NCBI GenBank assembly: GCA_018267825.1
Contig: JAFDXR010000016.1
Coordinates: 62,001 to 126,000, forward strand
DNA from: Bacteroidota bacterium
Lineage (GTDB): Bacteria; Bacteroidota; Bacteroidia; B-17B0; Aurantibacillaceae
DNA length: 64,000 nt
Reading direction: 5' to 3'
Below the pieces are notes generated by a model. It was given only the letters and a program-made list of their open reading frames with translations. It had not been told where the DNA came from and made no database searches. Positions 35,008 to 44,010 of this stretch are shown here, one piece after another (position 1 is the stretch's first letter; each line of letters starts with the position of its first letter). The translations under genes and the position numbers were made by a program.

Positions 35008-35646
35008 TTACCATTCGTCTTTCTCGCCCTGCGGCGCATCGCTTGGCACTTTCATAGCTTCTTTCAGGTCGGCGCTTACGAGATTAGCCTCTTTCATGCC
35101 TTCACTTTTTATTTTCTTCCACAGATCCGGTGGTAGCTTCATGCTTCCGCATTGCGGCACTTCATTGTAAATGTCGCCTCCGGACATCTCCGTGTTTTTA
35201 GCCACGTGGTTAATTTTTGAAATGGTATAACGGTATTTTCCTTCTTTCGCCTCGATGCTCACGTGCATGGTAATTGTACCTTCCACGTCGGCCTGTGGAT
35301 TCAGTTCTTTTGGTTTGTATTTAAATGTCACCACACATTCTGCTTTTGAACCGGAGTTTACACCGCTGCTTTTTACATATTTCGGGTTATCGAGTTTTAC
35401 CCAGTTTACGGCGCGTTTCAGGATCTCATCCGACTTCATCGGTTTTGCAGCCGGTGCGGCTGTATCTGTTACGGTGCCGTCGGCATTTACAGGGCTTGGT
35501 GCTGCGGGAGCATCCATGCCAATAACTTCCTGTATTTTATGTTCGTCTTTTTTAGCTGCATTTTCCTGAGCGGAAAGGCTCAGTGATCCAAGGAAAAAAC
35601 CGGTAAGTGTGAGTAATCGGAAAATATTCAGGCTTTGTCTTTTCAT
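35008..35646 (-). CDS. Exported DUF4468-like protein
   Basis: A 212-residue protein with a signal peptide (ending SLSLSAQ), a Pro/Ala/Asp-rich linker (30-75) and a domain at about 75-160 (EILKRAVNWVKLDNPKYV, YKYTISKINHV-like) resembling DUF4468, a TBP-like fold common in Bacteroidota exports. Function unknown. It lies 31 nt downstream of the E1 gene on the same strand and may be co-transcribed. Confidence 0.65.
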   Translation of the reverse strand: MKRQSLNIFRLLTLTGFFLGSLSLSAQENAAKKDEHKIQEVIGMDAPAAPSPVNADGTVTDTAAPAAKPMKSDEILKRAVNWVKLDNPKYVKSSGVNSGSKAECVVTFKYKPKELNPQADVEGTITMHVSIEAKEGKYRYTISKINHVAKNTEMSGGDIYNEVPQCGSMKLPPDLWKKIKSEGMKEANLVSADLKEAMKVPSDAPQGEKDEW

Positions 35647-35676
35647 ATGAGAGTAGTTATAATATAATCGGTAGAA

Positions 35677-38094
35677 TTAATAAATGGGTGTATACTTGTT
35701 TGGATTTGTTTCTGACATCAGGTTATATACAGCATCAAACACATCGTCAACACTTGGCTTGGAGAAATAATCACCGTCACTGCCATAAGCAGGGCGATGT
35801 TCTTTCGCGGCGATCGTTACGGGTTGAGAATCGAGGTACTGATACCCACCCTGTTCTTCCAGTACTTTCTGAAGGATATAAGCGCTTGCTCCACCCGGTA
35901 CGTCTTCATCCAGCACCACGAGCCTGTTTGTCTTACGAAGCGATTCCACAATGTAATGTTCCGTATCAAATGGCAGCAGGGTTTGAATATCGATAAGCTC
36001 TACAGAAATATCATGTTCCTGTAACAGTTTAATGGCTTCCTGGGCAATGCGCACATTGGAACCATAGGTTACCAGGGTTACGTCATGACCTTCTATCAGT
36101 GTTTCCGGGATTCCCAGTTTGATCTTGTATTCCCCCAGGTTTGACGGCTGTTTTTCTTTCAGGCGATAGCCATTCAGCGGCTCCACAATCAATGCAGGTT
36201 CATCGGCTTCGAGCAGGGTGTTGTAGAACCCTGCGGCCTGTGTCATATTGCGCGGAACGCATACATGAATTCCTCTGCAGGCATGAACGATCATACCCAT
36301 GGGTGAACCGCTGTGCCAAACCCCTTCGAGCCTGTGGCCGCGTGTGCGTATAATAACAGGAGCTTTCTGATTTCCCTTGGTACGCCATTGCACGGTTGCC
36401 AGGTCATCGCTCATAATCTGCAATGCATACAGCAGGTAATCGAGGTATTGTATTTCGGCAATCGGACGCAGACCACGCATGGAAAGACCTATGGCCTGCC
36501 CCATGATGGTAGCTTCACGAATACCGGTATCAAACACACGGTGTTCACCGTATTTAGCCTGAAGGCCTTCAAGTCCCTGGTTAACACCACCGATTTTTCC
36601 GGAGTCTTCGCCAAAGATCATTACCTCAGGATATTTTGCGAGTATAGCATCGAAGTTGTCGCGCAGAATCTCACGTCCATCCACCATTTTATCATCAGCA
36701 TATTCAACCGGTTTAGGGTCAATATGGCTGATCTGCTGTGCAGACTGAGAATACAGGTAAGCGCTGTAACGATCGTTACTGACTGTTTTTGCAGCGTTTA
36801 ACCAGTTCACCAGGTTTTCACGGGCAGCAGAGGTTTCGCCTTTGGTAAGGCGTAATACTTTTTTCACAGCAACGTGTACATCCTTACGGATCGGCTCTTT
36901 CAGGCTGTTCAGTTCATTTTTGATTGGTGTAATAAAAGCACCTTTGTCGCCGCCAGCCAGTTCATCAAACAATGCGGATACTTCGGTTACTTCCTGTTTA
37001 ATCGGATTGAGGTATGCGGTCCATGCTGCATTTTTAGCATCGCGTACGGCATTTTTCGCATCCTCTTCAATTTTATCGAGTGTGGCATCATCCGCCAGTG
37101 CATTCTGGATAATCCATTCGCGCAGCTTTTTAATGCAATCGAAATCGGTTTCCCATTGCAGGCGCTCCTTGGATTTATAGCGTTCGTGCGAGCCGGACGT
37201 ACTGTGACCCTGAGGCTGCGTTACTTCCTCTACATGCACCAGCACCGGGATATGTTCTTCGCGGCAAACCTTCGCTGCTTTTTCGTATGTTTCGCAAAGG
37301 TGAGCATAATCCCAACCCCTGGTTTTGAATATTTCATAACCTTTACCTCCTTTTTCACGCTGAAAACCTTTCAGAATTTCAGAGATACTTTCTTTGGTGG
37401 TCTGGTATTTTTTAGGAACTGAAATGCCGTGTCCGTCGTCCCATACACTCATGAGCATAGGCACCTGCAGTACACCGGCAGCATTGATGGCTTCCCAGAA
37501 AAGTCCTTCGGATGTAGAGGCATCGCCAATGGTACCGAAGGCAATTTCGTTTCCTTTATTGGAATAGTTCAGGAACTTACCCTGTTGTAAATCCTCATTT
37601 ATACGATAGAAGTGAGAAGCATAGGCTAATCCTAATAATCGAGGCATTTGCCCTGCAGTCGGAGAAATATCGGCTGATGAATTCTTTTGTTTTGCCAGCG
37701 CCTTAAACGAACCGTCAGGGTTCAGGCTGCTGGTACCAAAGTGTCCGCCCATCTGGCGACCGGCACTCATGGGTTCATGATCAATATCGGTATGCCCGTA
37801 TAAACCGGCAAAGTATTGCTGCAGGCTCAGTTGCCCGATAGCCATCATTAAAGTCTGATCGCGGTAATAACCGCTGCGGAAATCACCATCACGAAATACC
37901 TTGGAAAGCGCGATCTGGGCCAGTTCTTTTCCATCACCGAAAATCCCGAACTTCGCTTTTCCTGTCAATACTTCCTTACGCCCCAATAAACTGGTTTGAC
38001 GACTCTCATTGGCGAGACGAAAATCATCGAGAACAATTTTTTTGAACTCTTCAAAACTCAATCCTTTTGCTGTGGATAAAACACCTTCTTGCAT
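35677..38094 (-). CDS. Fused alpha/beta E1 subunit of a 2-oxoacid (branched-chain) dehydrogenase
   Basis: An 805-residue thiamine-diphosphate enzyme in which E1 alpha (about 1-390) and E1 beta (about 460-800) are one chain, a layout usual in Bacteroidota. The alpha part has RSGYYRDQTL, HFGTSSLNPD and GTIGDASTSEGLFWEAINAAG (ThDP-Mg motif). The beta part has MIFGEDSGKIGGV, IREATIMGQAIGLSM and RLVVLDEDVPGGASAY. It decarboxylates 2-oxo acids and passes the acyl group to lipoyl-E2; branched-chain substrates are most likely, though pyruvate is possible. E2 and E3 are not in the window. Confidence 0.93.
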   Translation of the reverse strand: MQEGVLSTAKGLSFEEFKKIVLDDFRLANESRQTSLLGRKEVLTGKAKFGIFGDGKELAQIALSKVFRDGDFRSGYYRDQTLMMAIGQLSLQQYFAGLYGHTDIDHEPMSAGRQMGGHFGTSSLNPDGSFKALAKQKNSSADISPTAGQMPRLLGLAYASHFYRINEDLQQGKFLNYSNKGNEIAFGTIGDASTSEGLFWEAINAAGVLQVPMLMSVWDDGHGISVPKKYQTTKESISEILKGFQREKGGKGYEIFKTRGWDYAHLCETYEKAAKVCREEHIPVLVHVEEVTQPQGHSTSGSHERYKSKERLQWETDFDCIKKLREWIIQNALADDATLDKIEEDAKNAVRDAKNAAWTAYLNPIKQEVTEVSALFDELAGGDKGAFITPIKNELNSLKEPIRKDVHVAVKKVLRLTKGETSAARENLVNWLNAAKTVSNDRYSAYLYSQSAQQISHIDPKPVEYADDKMVDGREILRDNFDAILAKYPEVMIFGEDSGKIGGVNQGLEGLQAKYGEHRVFDTGIREATIMGQAIGLSMRGLRPIAEIQYLDYLLYALQIMSDDLATVQWRTKGNQKAPVIIRTRGHRLEGVWHSGSPMGMIVHACRGIHVCVPRNMTQAAGFYNTLLEADEPALIVEPLNGYRLKEKQPSNLGEYKIKLGIPETLIEGHDVTLVTYGSNVRIAQEAIKLLQEHDISVELIDIQTLLPFDTEHYIVESLRKTNRLVVLDEDVPGGASAYILQKVLEEQGGYQYLDSQPVTIAAKEHRPAYGSDGDYFSKPSVDDVFDAVYNLMSETNPNKYTPIY

Positions 38095-38112
38095 AATAAA
38101 GCCTATATCTCA

Positions 38113-38142
38113 CAAATATAATTTTTTAGGGTGAGAAACAAA
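38113..38142 (-). promoter_or_regulatory. Promoter of the fused E1 gene
   Basis: On the minus strand: TTTG (38139-38142), 18 nt, TATATTTG (38113-38120), then 18 nt to the ATG. Confidence 0.7.
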
Positions 38143-38280
38143 AATCAAAATCGGGGCTTTTTTGAGAAAAAACAAGGCCTGCAGGATTGTTGAAAAAGGG
38201 GTTAAATCCCTGTTAAATTTCCCATAAAATGGTGTATTTCTCCGGCACGAATCATCTGGTCACGAATCCGAGATTTATTT

Positions 38281-38439
38281 CCGATCGGAATGACAAGAAA
38301 CCATGAATAAGAGGTTGTCATGTCGACCGGAACAAAGTGGAATGCAGACATCCCTGCTTTTCATGAGATTCCTCCGCTCCGCGTGCCGCTGAAGCTTCAG
38401 CATAGGCACATAGCGGAGGCGTTACGGTTGGAATGACAA
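38281..38439. repeat. Palindrome-ended dispersed repeat, one full unit and the end of another
   Basis: A unit of 125 nt (38315-38439) starts TTGTCATGTCGACCGG and ends with the inverted form ACGGTTGGAATGACAA. Inside are CCTCCGCT (38371-38378) with AGCGGAGG (38412-38419) and the palindrome CTGAAGCTTCAG. A second right end, CGGAATGACAA (38286-38296), lies just before it. No reading frame is present. Such intergenic repeats are widespread in Bacteroidota genomes. Confidence 0.65.
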
Positions 38440-38514
38440 AGGCCATAACAATACAATGCTATTCAATACACCGTTATGAGAGATTGTTTACAACCTGATC
38501 CCCGATTACATCAG

Positions 38515-38604
38515 TGTGAATCTGCGTGTTCCCAATCTGCGCCTATCTGCGTGAGTTAGTTCTCGCTGATTTTCACAGATAAAGCGCTGATTTTCGCTGA
38601 TTCT
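38515..38604. repeat. Short direct and inverted repeats (CTGCG / CGCTGATTTTC type)
   Basis: Three ATCTGCG-like words (AATCTGCGTG, AATCTGCGCC, ATCTGCGTG) are followed by CGCTGATTTTC twice and a further GCTGATT. The stretch 38143-38677 holds no gene; besides this it has the palindromic unit upstream and a few weaker hairpins. Confidence 0.55.
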
Positions 38605-38677
38605 AAGAATTCTTCGGCTGAAATACAGAAATGAGATGACGTTGTCGCATCTCTTCGCAATTCAGAGGCAGGAATTA

Positions 38678-39256
38678 TTATTCCTCAATGCGGAGCTGAT
38701 GTCTTTCCAGTAAGCCGGGCAAGGCATGCAGGGAAATCTTTGCATTTTTGAGGGTATTGATTTCCGGATCAATGGATAAACCGTATGAACTTACCAGATC
38801 TGCCCCGGTCAGGTTTGTGCGGTTAAACTGAGCTCTGCTCATATCGCATTGCTGAAAAACAGCCTGGGCGAGATCGGCTCCGGTAAAATTCACTTCATTT
38901 AACCGGCACTCTTTGAAAATTGTTTTTTTCAGCGGTTTCCCTGCAAAAGTGGCATAATCCAGGATGCAACCCGAAAAGCGCATAGATAGCGTGAAGTCGT
39001 TAGCGGTACTGAAATCGGCGCCCATCAGTTTACAGCCTTCAAAAGCAATTTCAGATAAACCGGTCTTTTTGAATTTGACCATGGACAGGTTGCATTGCCT
39101 GAAGGTACAATTGCTGAACGTGGATGTTGTAAAACTGACATTCGAGAGATCGCAGGATACAAACTCGCAGCCATCAAACTCCCTGCGTTCATAGGTATTT
39201 CCGGCGAAAACAAGGTTCGTATACGTTTTACCAACCTGGTATGTTTCCAGTTGCAT
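38678..39256 (-). CDS. Pentapeptide-repeat protein, coupled to uvrB
   Basis: A 192-residue protein made of A(D/N)LXX-type pentapeptides from about 18 to 160 (for example FDGCEFVSCDLSNVSF, GADFSTAND, VNFTGADLAQAVF, AQFNRTNLTGADL), which fold as a right-handed beta helix. The size and the short interruption in the middle resemble Qnr/MfpA-like proteins that mimic DNA and bind gyrase, but many pentapeptide proteins have other roles. It starts 2 nt after the uvrB stop, so it is translated from the same mRNA as a DNA repair gene. Confidence 0.85.
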   Translation of the reverse strand: MQLETYQVGKTYTNLVFAGNTYERREFDGCEFVSCDLSNVSFTTSTFSNCTFRQCNLSMVKFKKTGLSEIAFEGCKLMGADFSTANDFTLSMRFSGCILDYATFAGKPLKKTIFKECRLNEVNFTGADLAQAVFQQCDMSRAQFNRTNLTGADLVSSYGLSIDPEINTLKNAKISLHALPGLLERHQLRIEE

Positions 39257-39258
39257 AA

Positions 39259-41280
39259 CTACTTTTCTTTTAACAGGTTTTCCAATACATACATTTCATC
39301 GCGAAGTCTCGCCGCCTCCATAAAGTCCATTTCCTTGGCGGCCTTCAGCATGGCCGTTTTCACCTTGGTGATTTGTTTTTTGAGTTCATCGGCATTCATA
39401 TACTGCGTTACCGGATCTGCTGCCATGCTTATCTCTTCCGGTTCTGCATAGGCGCGGATCAGTTTTCCGTCAACTGTGACTTCGACACCTGAATTAGGCT
39501 GCAGCAATTGTTTTTTACCTGCCTGGGTTGGCGTAATGCCATGTTTATAGTTGTATTCAATTTGTTTTTTACGGCGGCGTTCTGTCTCCTGCATGGTATA
39601 TTTCATGCTGTCGGTAACCTTATCGGCATACATAATCACACGGCCATTGACGTTCCTGGCCGCACGGCCAACGGTTTGCACAAGGCTGCGTTCATTTCTG
39701 AGGAAGCCTTCCTTATCGGCATCAAGGATGGCTACTAATGATACTTCCGGTAAATCCAATCCTTCGCGAAGGAGGTTAATCCCTATGAGTACGTCAAACA
39801 TACCTACACGGAGCTGCCTCAATATTTCAATACGTTCGAGCGTATCAACCTCACTGTGAATATAACGGCAACGCACATTCAGCTTGGTCAGGTATTTGGT
39901 CAACTCCTCTGCCATGCGTTTGGTAAGGGTTGTCACCAATACACGCTCATCGCGTTCCACAATTTTATGAATTTCATCCAGCAGATCATCTACCTGGTTC
40001 TGACAAGGCCTTACTTCAATCTGAGGATCCAGGATACCGGTCGGTCGGATCAGCTGTTCAATAATCACACCTTCTGCCTTTTCAAGTTCATACTCAGCCG
40101 GTGTGGCACTGATGTATATGGCCTGGTTGACCAGCGTTTCAAATTCTTCGAACTTCAGGGGGCGATTATCCATGGCGGATGGCAGGCGGAATCCATATTC
40201 CACGAGGTTGGTTTTACGTGCAAAGTCGCCCCCATACATGGCCCTGATTTGTGGCACGGTAACATGGCTTTCATCGATCATGATCACAAAGTCATTCGGA
40301 AAATAATCGATCAGGCAAAAGGGTCTTGTTCCGGGAGCTCTGCCGTCCATGTAGCGTGAGTAGTTCTCAATGCCACTGCAATAGCCCAGTTCACGCATCA
40401 TTTCCAGGTCATAGTTCACGCGTTCTTCAAGCCGTTTGGCCTCGAGTGTTTTTCCCTGCGATTTGAAAAACTCAACCTGGGCGGCCATATCCACCTGGAT
40501 TTGCCCCATGGCTTTCTGAAGTGTATCAGGTGCTGTAACGAATATATTGGCTGGGTAAATCGTAAAACCATCGTATTTTTTGATGCTATGGCCATTTATC
40601 GGATCAAAGGTTTCAATGCTTTCAATTTCATCGCCGAAGAAACAAATACGCACAGCATAATCGGCATAGGATAAATTGACATCGACTGTATCACCCTTTA
40701 CACGAAAGGTACTCCGGTTGAAATCGGCTGTGGTTCTCGAATACAATGCATTCACCAGCTGATGTAAAAACTTGTTGCGGGAAATAACCTTCCCTACTTC
40801 GAGTGAGATCACATTTTTGCGGAAGTCTGTTGGGTTACCGATACCATAAATGCAGGAAACGGAAGAAACCACAATCACATCACGACGCCCTGATAATAGA
40901 GCAGAGGTAGCACTGAGGCGGAGTTTCTCGATCTCATCATTGATCGCCAGATCCTTTTCAATATAGGTTCCGGTGGTTGGCATATAAGCCTCCGGCTGAT
41001 AATAATCGTAATAACTCACAAAATATTCCACGGCATTGTTCGGGAAAAATTGCTTGAACTCGCTGTATAACTGTGCCGCCAGGGTTTTATTATGACTCAG
41101 GATTAATGTAGGCCTGTTGGTTTGCGCAATCACATTGGCCGCCGTAAAGGTTTTACCGGAGCCTGTTACCCCAAGTAATACCTGGTGTTGTGAGTTTGAG
41201 TTGATGCCCTCCACCAATTGGCGAATGGCTTCCGGCTGATCGCCGGTGGGTTGAAATTCTGAAATAAGTTCGAAAGGCAT
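39259..41280 (-). CDS. uvrB: Excinuclease ABC subunit UvrB
   Basis: A 673-residue helicase-like subunit that verifies DNA damage and loads UvrC in nucleotide excision repair. Walker A GVTGSGKTFTAAN; beta-hairpin region YYDYYQPEAYMP; YFPNDFVIMIDESHVTVPQ (DEAD-like box); helicase motif VGRAARN; and the C-terminal UVR helix pair (MDFMEAARLRDEM). Length equals that of the E. coli protein. The -7 box lies 4 nt before the ATG. Confidence 0.98.
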   Translation of the reverse strand: MPFELISEFQPTGDQPEAIRQLVEGINSNSQHQVLLGVTGSGKTFTAANVIAQTNRPTLILSHNKTLAAQLYSEFKQFFPNNAVEYFVSYYDYYQPEAYMPTTGTYIEKDLAINDEIEKLRLSATSALLSGRRDVIVVSSVSCIYGIGNPTDFRKNVISLEVGKVISRNKFLHQLVNALYSRTTADFNRSTFRVKGDTVDVNLSYADYAVRICFFGDEIESIETFDPINGHSIKKYDGFTIYPANIFVTAPDTLQKAMGQIQVDMAAQVEFFKSQGKTLEAKRLEERVNYDLEMMRELGYCSGIENYSRYMDGRAPGTRPFCLIDYFPNDFVIMIDESHVTVPQIRAMYGGDFARKTNLVEYGFRLPSAMDNRPLKFEEFETLVNQAIYISATPAEYELEKAEGVIIEQLIRPTGILDPQIEVRPCQNQVDDLLDEIHKIVERDERVLVTTLTKRMAEELTKYLTKLNVRCRYIHSEVDTLERIEILRQLRVGMFDVLIGINLLREGLDLPEVSLVAILDADKEGFLRNERSLVQTVGRAARNVNGRVIMYADKVTDSMKYTMQETERRRKKQIEYNYKHGITPTQAGKKQLLQPNSGVEVTVDGKLIRAYAEPEEISMAADPVTQYMNADELKKQITKVKTAMLKAAKEMDFMEAARLRDEMYVLENLLKEK

Positions 41281-41284
41281 AAAA

Positions 41285-41292
41285 CAAATTTA
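41285..41292 (-). promoter_or_regulatory. uvrB -7 box, leaderless arrangement
   Basis: TAAATTTG on the minus strand, 4 nt before the uvrB ATG. No clear TTTG at -33. Confidence 0.6.
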
Positions 41293-41349
41293 CACAATAA
41301 AGCACGAAGATTTATGTGCCGTTCTGTAACTGTCAGTCAATGATTTTAA

Positions 41350-41357
41350 TACATTTG
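41350..41357 (+). promoter_or_regulatory. ribD -7 box
   Basis: TACATTTG. The first ATG of ribD is 26 nt downstream; in-frame CTG (41363) and ATT (41360) codons are nearer. Confidence 0.5.
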
Positions 41358-41383
41358 TTATTCTGAAAACCGACGAATATTAT

Positions 41384-42406
41384 ATGCAGCATTGCCTTGA
41401 TCTGGCCCGCAAAGGCCTTGGTCATGTGGCTCCGAATCCCATGGTGGGTGCGGTACTGGTGTATAACGACCGTATTGTAGCCGAAGGTTATCATGAGCAA
41501 TATGGCAAAGCACATGCTGAAGTCAATGCCTTTAATAATCTGAAAGACTCTTCTGTTTTATCGCAGTGTACATTGTATGTGAACCTGGAGCCTTGTGCGC
41601 ACCATGGCAAAACACCTCCCTGTGCCGATCTTGTGATTCAAAAGGGAGTGAAACGGTTGGTTGTCGGAAATCTTGATACCAATCCGCTTGTCGCGGGCAA
41701 AGGCATCGCCCGGATCCGGGCAGCGGGTATTGACGTAACGCAAGGTATTCTGGATAAAGAATGCCGCGAATTGAACAGGCGTTTCTTTACCTTTCACGAA
41801 CAGAAACGCCCTTATGTTATTCTGAAATGGGCGCAGACCGGTAATGGTTTCATTTCTCGCAATCCGCTACCGGAATCAAAAGAAGACAACTGGATTACAG
41901 GACCTGAAAGCAAAAGACTGGTGCACCAATGGCGGTCCGAAGAACAGGCTATTCTCGTGGGGCGGAAAACAGTAGAGGCAGATAATCCGCAACTCACCAC
42001 CCGATTAATAGATGGCAAAAGCCCCCTGCGACTGGTGATCGATAAAGACCTGAAGCTGGATTCTTCTCTGGCGGTATTTAATGCAGAGGCTCATACCATT
42101 GTATTTACAGCACTAGAAAATGAGGATGTATCACATATCCGTTTTGTGACGCTGGATTTCAGCAGGGATATTATTCCGCAGATCTTACGTTACCTGCATG
42201 AACATGGTATTTCAAGCCTTATTGTAGAAGGTGGTACAACACTCCTGCAAAGTTTTATTGATTTGAATGTGTGGGATGAAGCCCGTGTTTTTGTGAATAC
42301 CCATAAGGTTTTTGAAACCGGGTTAAGAGCGCCGCATATCCGCATGGCCCATGTACAGCCGATAAACTCAGGAACCGATCAACTTTATATTATCCAGAAT
42401 CTCTGA
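41384..42406 (+). CDS. ribD: Riboflavin biosynthesis deaminase/reductase RibD
   Basis: A bifunctional enzyme of the riboflavin pathway. The N-terminal deaminase has the zinc site HAEVNAF and PCAHHGKTPPC; the C-terminal reductase has ILKWAQTGNGFIS, WITGPESKRLVHQWRSE in outline and LIVEGGTTLLQSF. From ATG 41384 it is 340 residues, which cuts the usual start (a Glu-Tyr-Tyr-Met-type N-terminus). The in-frame codons before it read TDEYYM, typical of the family, so the real start is probably a few codons earlier at a non-ATG codon such as CTG 41363. First gene of a unit with the EamA and YigZ genes (gaps 2 and 3 nt). Confidence 0.95.
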   Translation: MQHCLDLARKGLGHVAPNPMVGAVLVYNDRIVAEGYHEQYGKAHAEVNAFNNLKDSSVLSQCTLYVNLEPCAHHGKTPPCADLVIQKGVKRLVVGNLDTNPLVAGKGIARIRAAGIDVTQGILDKECRELNRRFFTFHEQKRPYVILKWAQTGNGFISRNPLPESKEDNWITGPESKRLVHQWRSEEQAILVGRKTVEADNPQLTTRLIDGKSPLRLVIDKDLKLDSSLAVFNAEAHTIVFTALENEDVSHIRFVTLDFSRDIIPQILRYLHEHGISSLIVEGGTTLLQSFIDLNVWDEARVFVNTHKVFETGLRAPHIRMAHVQPINSGTDQLYIIQNL

Positions 42407-42408
42407 TT

Positions 42409-43290
42409 ATGATTTTTTTAATTCTTTCTATCCTGGCTTCCACCCTCTTTGGCATTTCCTTTAAGATCATTTCCATTCGCAATATTCCTTCATTCCAGGC
42501 AATTATCATTAATTATATCATAGCCGGATCACTGGGGTTTCTTACAACCAAATCGGGTATTACACCTTTAAATGTGTTTAATCAGTCATGGATCTGGGTT
42601 GGTATTGGTCTCGGTTTGGTATTTATCGGCAGTCTTTTTGTGATTGCGGAAACTACGGCTAAGTCAGGGATTTCTGTAGCACAGGTATCCAATCGTATGT
42701 CGGTGGTAATCCCTGTTAGTATTGCCATTTTGTTTTATAACGATGGTATTTCCGTTTACAAAATCATGGGCATTATCCTGGCCCTGATCTCCGTTTACCT
42801 CGTGTCTCATAAAGAAAACACCGATAAAAGCAATCAGAAATTCTGGTGGTTATTTCCGGCTATTATTTTTGTATGCAGCGGGATCATTGATTCTTCCATC
42901 AATTACACCCAGCGCTACATGCTTAGTGAAACCGATTTTGATGTATTCCTCTCCTCTATTTTTTACACCGCATTTATTTTCGGGTTCCTTGTCCTGGTGT
43001 ATCAACTCGCCTTCACCAAAGAGAAATTTCAATACAAAGCCATTCCGGCAGGGATTATACTCGGGGTGATCAATTACGGAACCATGTTCTTTATCATAAA
43101 AGCCCTGAATTCAGGTGTTCTCGAACCTTCCGCCCTGTTTCCTGTAAACAACCTGAGTATCCTGACCTTATCAACCCTCATTTCAGTTCTGGTATTTCAT
43201 GAAAAACTCTCCCGTAAAAACTGGATCGGAATCGGGTTAAGCCTTCTGGCTATTTTCATCCTGGGTTTATTACCTGTTATGCTTCATTAA
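42409..43290 (+). CDS. EamA/DMT-family transporter
   Basis: A 293-residue protein with about ten membrane helices in two EamA-like halves (first half ends near LALISVYLVSHKEN; second half ends LSLLAIFILGLLPVML). Members export metabolites or amino acids or take up nucleotide-related compounds. Its place between ribD and a YigZ gene does not fix the substrate. It starts 2 nt after ribD. Confidence 0.85.
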   Translation: MIFLILSILASTLFGISFKIISIRNIPSFQAIIINYIIAGSLGFLTTKSGITPLNVFNQSWIWVGIGLGLVFIGSLFVIAETTAKSGISVAQVSNRMSVVIPVSIAILFYNDGISVYKIMGIILALISVYLVSHKENTDKSNQKFWWLFPAIIFVCSGIIDSSINYTQRYMLSETDFDVFLSSIFYTAFIFGFLVLVYQLAFTKEKFQYKAIPAGIILGVINYGTMFFIIKALNSGVLEPSALFPVNNLSILTLSTLISVLVFHEKLSRKNWIGIGLSLLAIFILGLLPVMLH

Positions 43291-43293
43291 CCC

Positions 43294-43914
43294 ATGTTGT
43301 TCGACGATACATATTATACGGTTTCGGCGCCGGCTGAAGGACTATTCAAAGACCGGGGCAGTAAATTTTTCGGGTATATTTTCCCTGTGAAAAGTGAGCA
43401 GGAAGTAAAGGATCACCTGGCAGCATTGCGTAAAGAACACCATAGTGCCCGGCATCATTGCTATGCCTACAGGCTGGGGCCCGACAAGCAGAATTTCAGA
43501 GCAAACGACGACGGGGAACCATCGAGTACGGCGGGCAAACCCATTCTCGGACAAATCCAGGCGCATGATCTTACGGATGTACTGGTAGTGGTAGTTCGCT
43601 ATTTCGGAGGCACCCTGCTTGGGGTCAGTGGCTTGATAAACGCCTATAAACAGGGTGCTATCGAAGCCATACAGGCATCGCAAATACTGGAAAAACACGT
43701 GATGTATCATTACCGGGCTACATTTCGGTTCGAACAGACCAGCGAAATTATGAAGATACTGAAGCAGTATGATTGTAAAATCACGGAACAGGGCTTCGAT
43801 GAAAACAGCTACCTGGAGTTCGATATCCGGAAAAATTTTGCCGGAACCTTTGAAGATAAAGCCGCTCAGCACCCCTCCCCGTTCCTTTCCCTTGTTTATC
43901 AAGGGCTTCGATGA
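43294..43914 (+). CDS. YigZ/IMPACT-family protein
   Basis: A 206-residue protein. The N-terminal IMPACT domain has KDRGSKFFGYIFPV, ARHHCYAYRLG, NDDGEPSSTAGKPILGQI and VVVVRYFGGTLLG; the C-terminal half is a ferredoxin-like domain. The eukaryotic relative inhibits Gcn2; the bacterial role is unclear. It is the third gene of the ribD unit. Confidence 0.92.
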   Translation: MLFDDTYYTVSAPAEGLFKDRGSKFFGYIFPVKSEQEVKDHLAALRKEHHSARHHCYAYRLGPDKQNFRANDDGEPSSTAGKPILGQIQAHDLTDVLVVVVRYFGGTLLGVSGLINAYKQGAIEAIQASQILEKHVMYHYRATFRFEQTSEIMKILKQYDCKITEQGFDENSYLEFDIRKNFAGTFEDKAAQHPSPFLSLVYQGLR

Positions 43915-44010
43915 CCAAAACTTTCCTTTTTTGTTAATAGTTTGTGGAAACAAATACAGGCATTTCAATCCTGAAATTTTAATATTTGCTGTAACCACTA
44001 ACCTATCACT

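Noticed and set aside
38143-38677. Short genes in the repeat island
   Set aside because: No frame of useful length with codon use like its neighbours; the stretch is explained by palindromic and direct repeats.
41281-41383. FMN riboswitch before ribD
   Set aside because: The divergent gap with uvrB is only about 100 nt and shows no RFN-type conserved sequence or stem.
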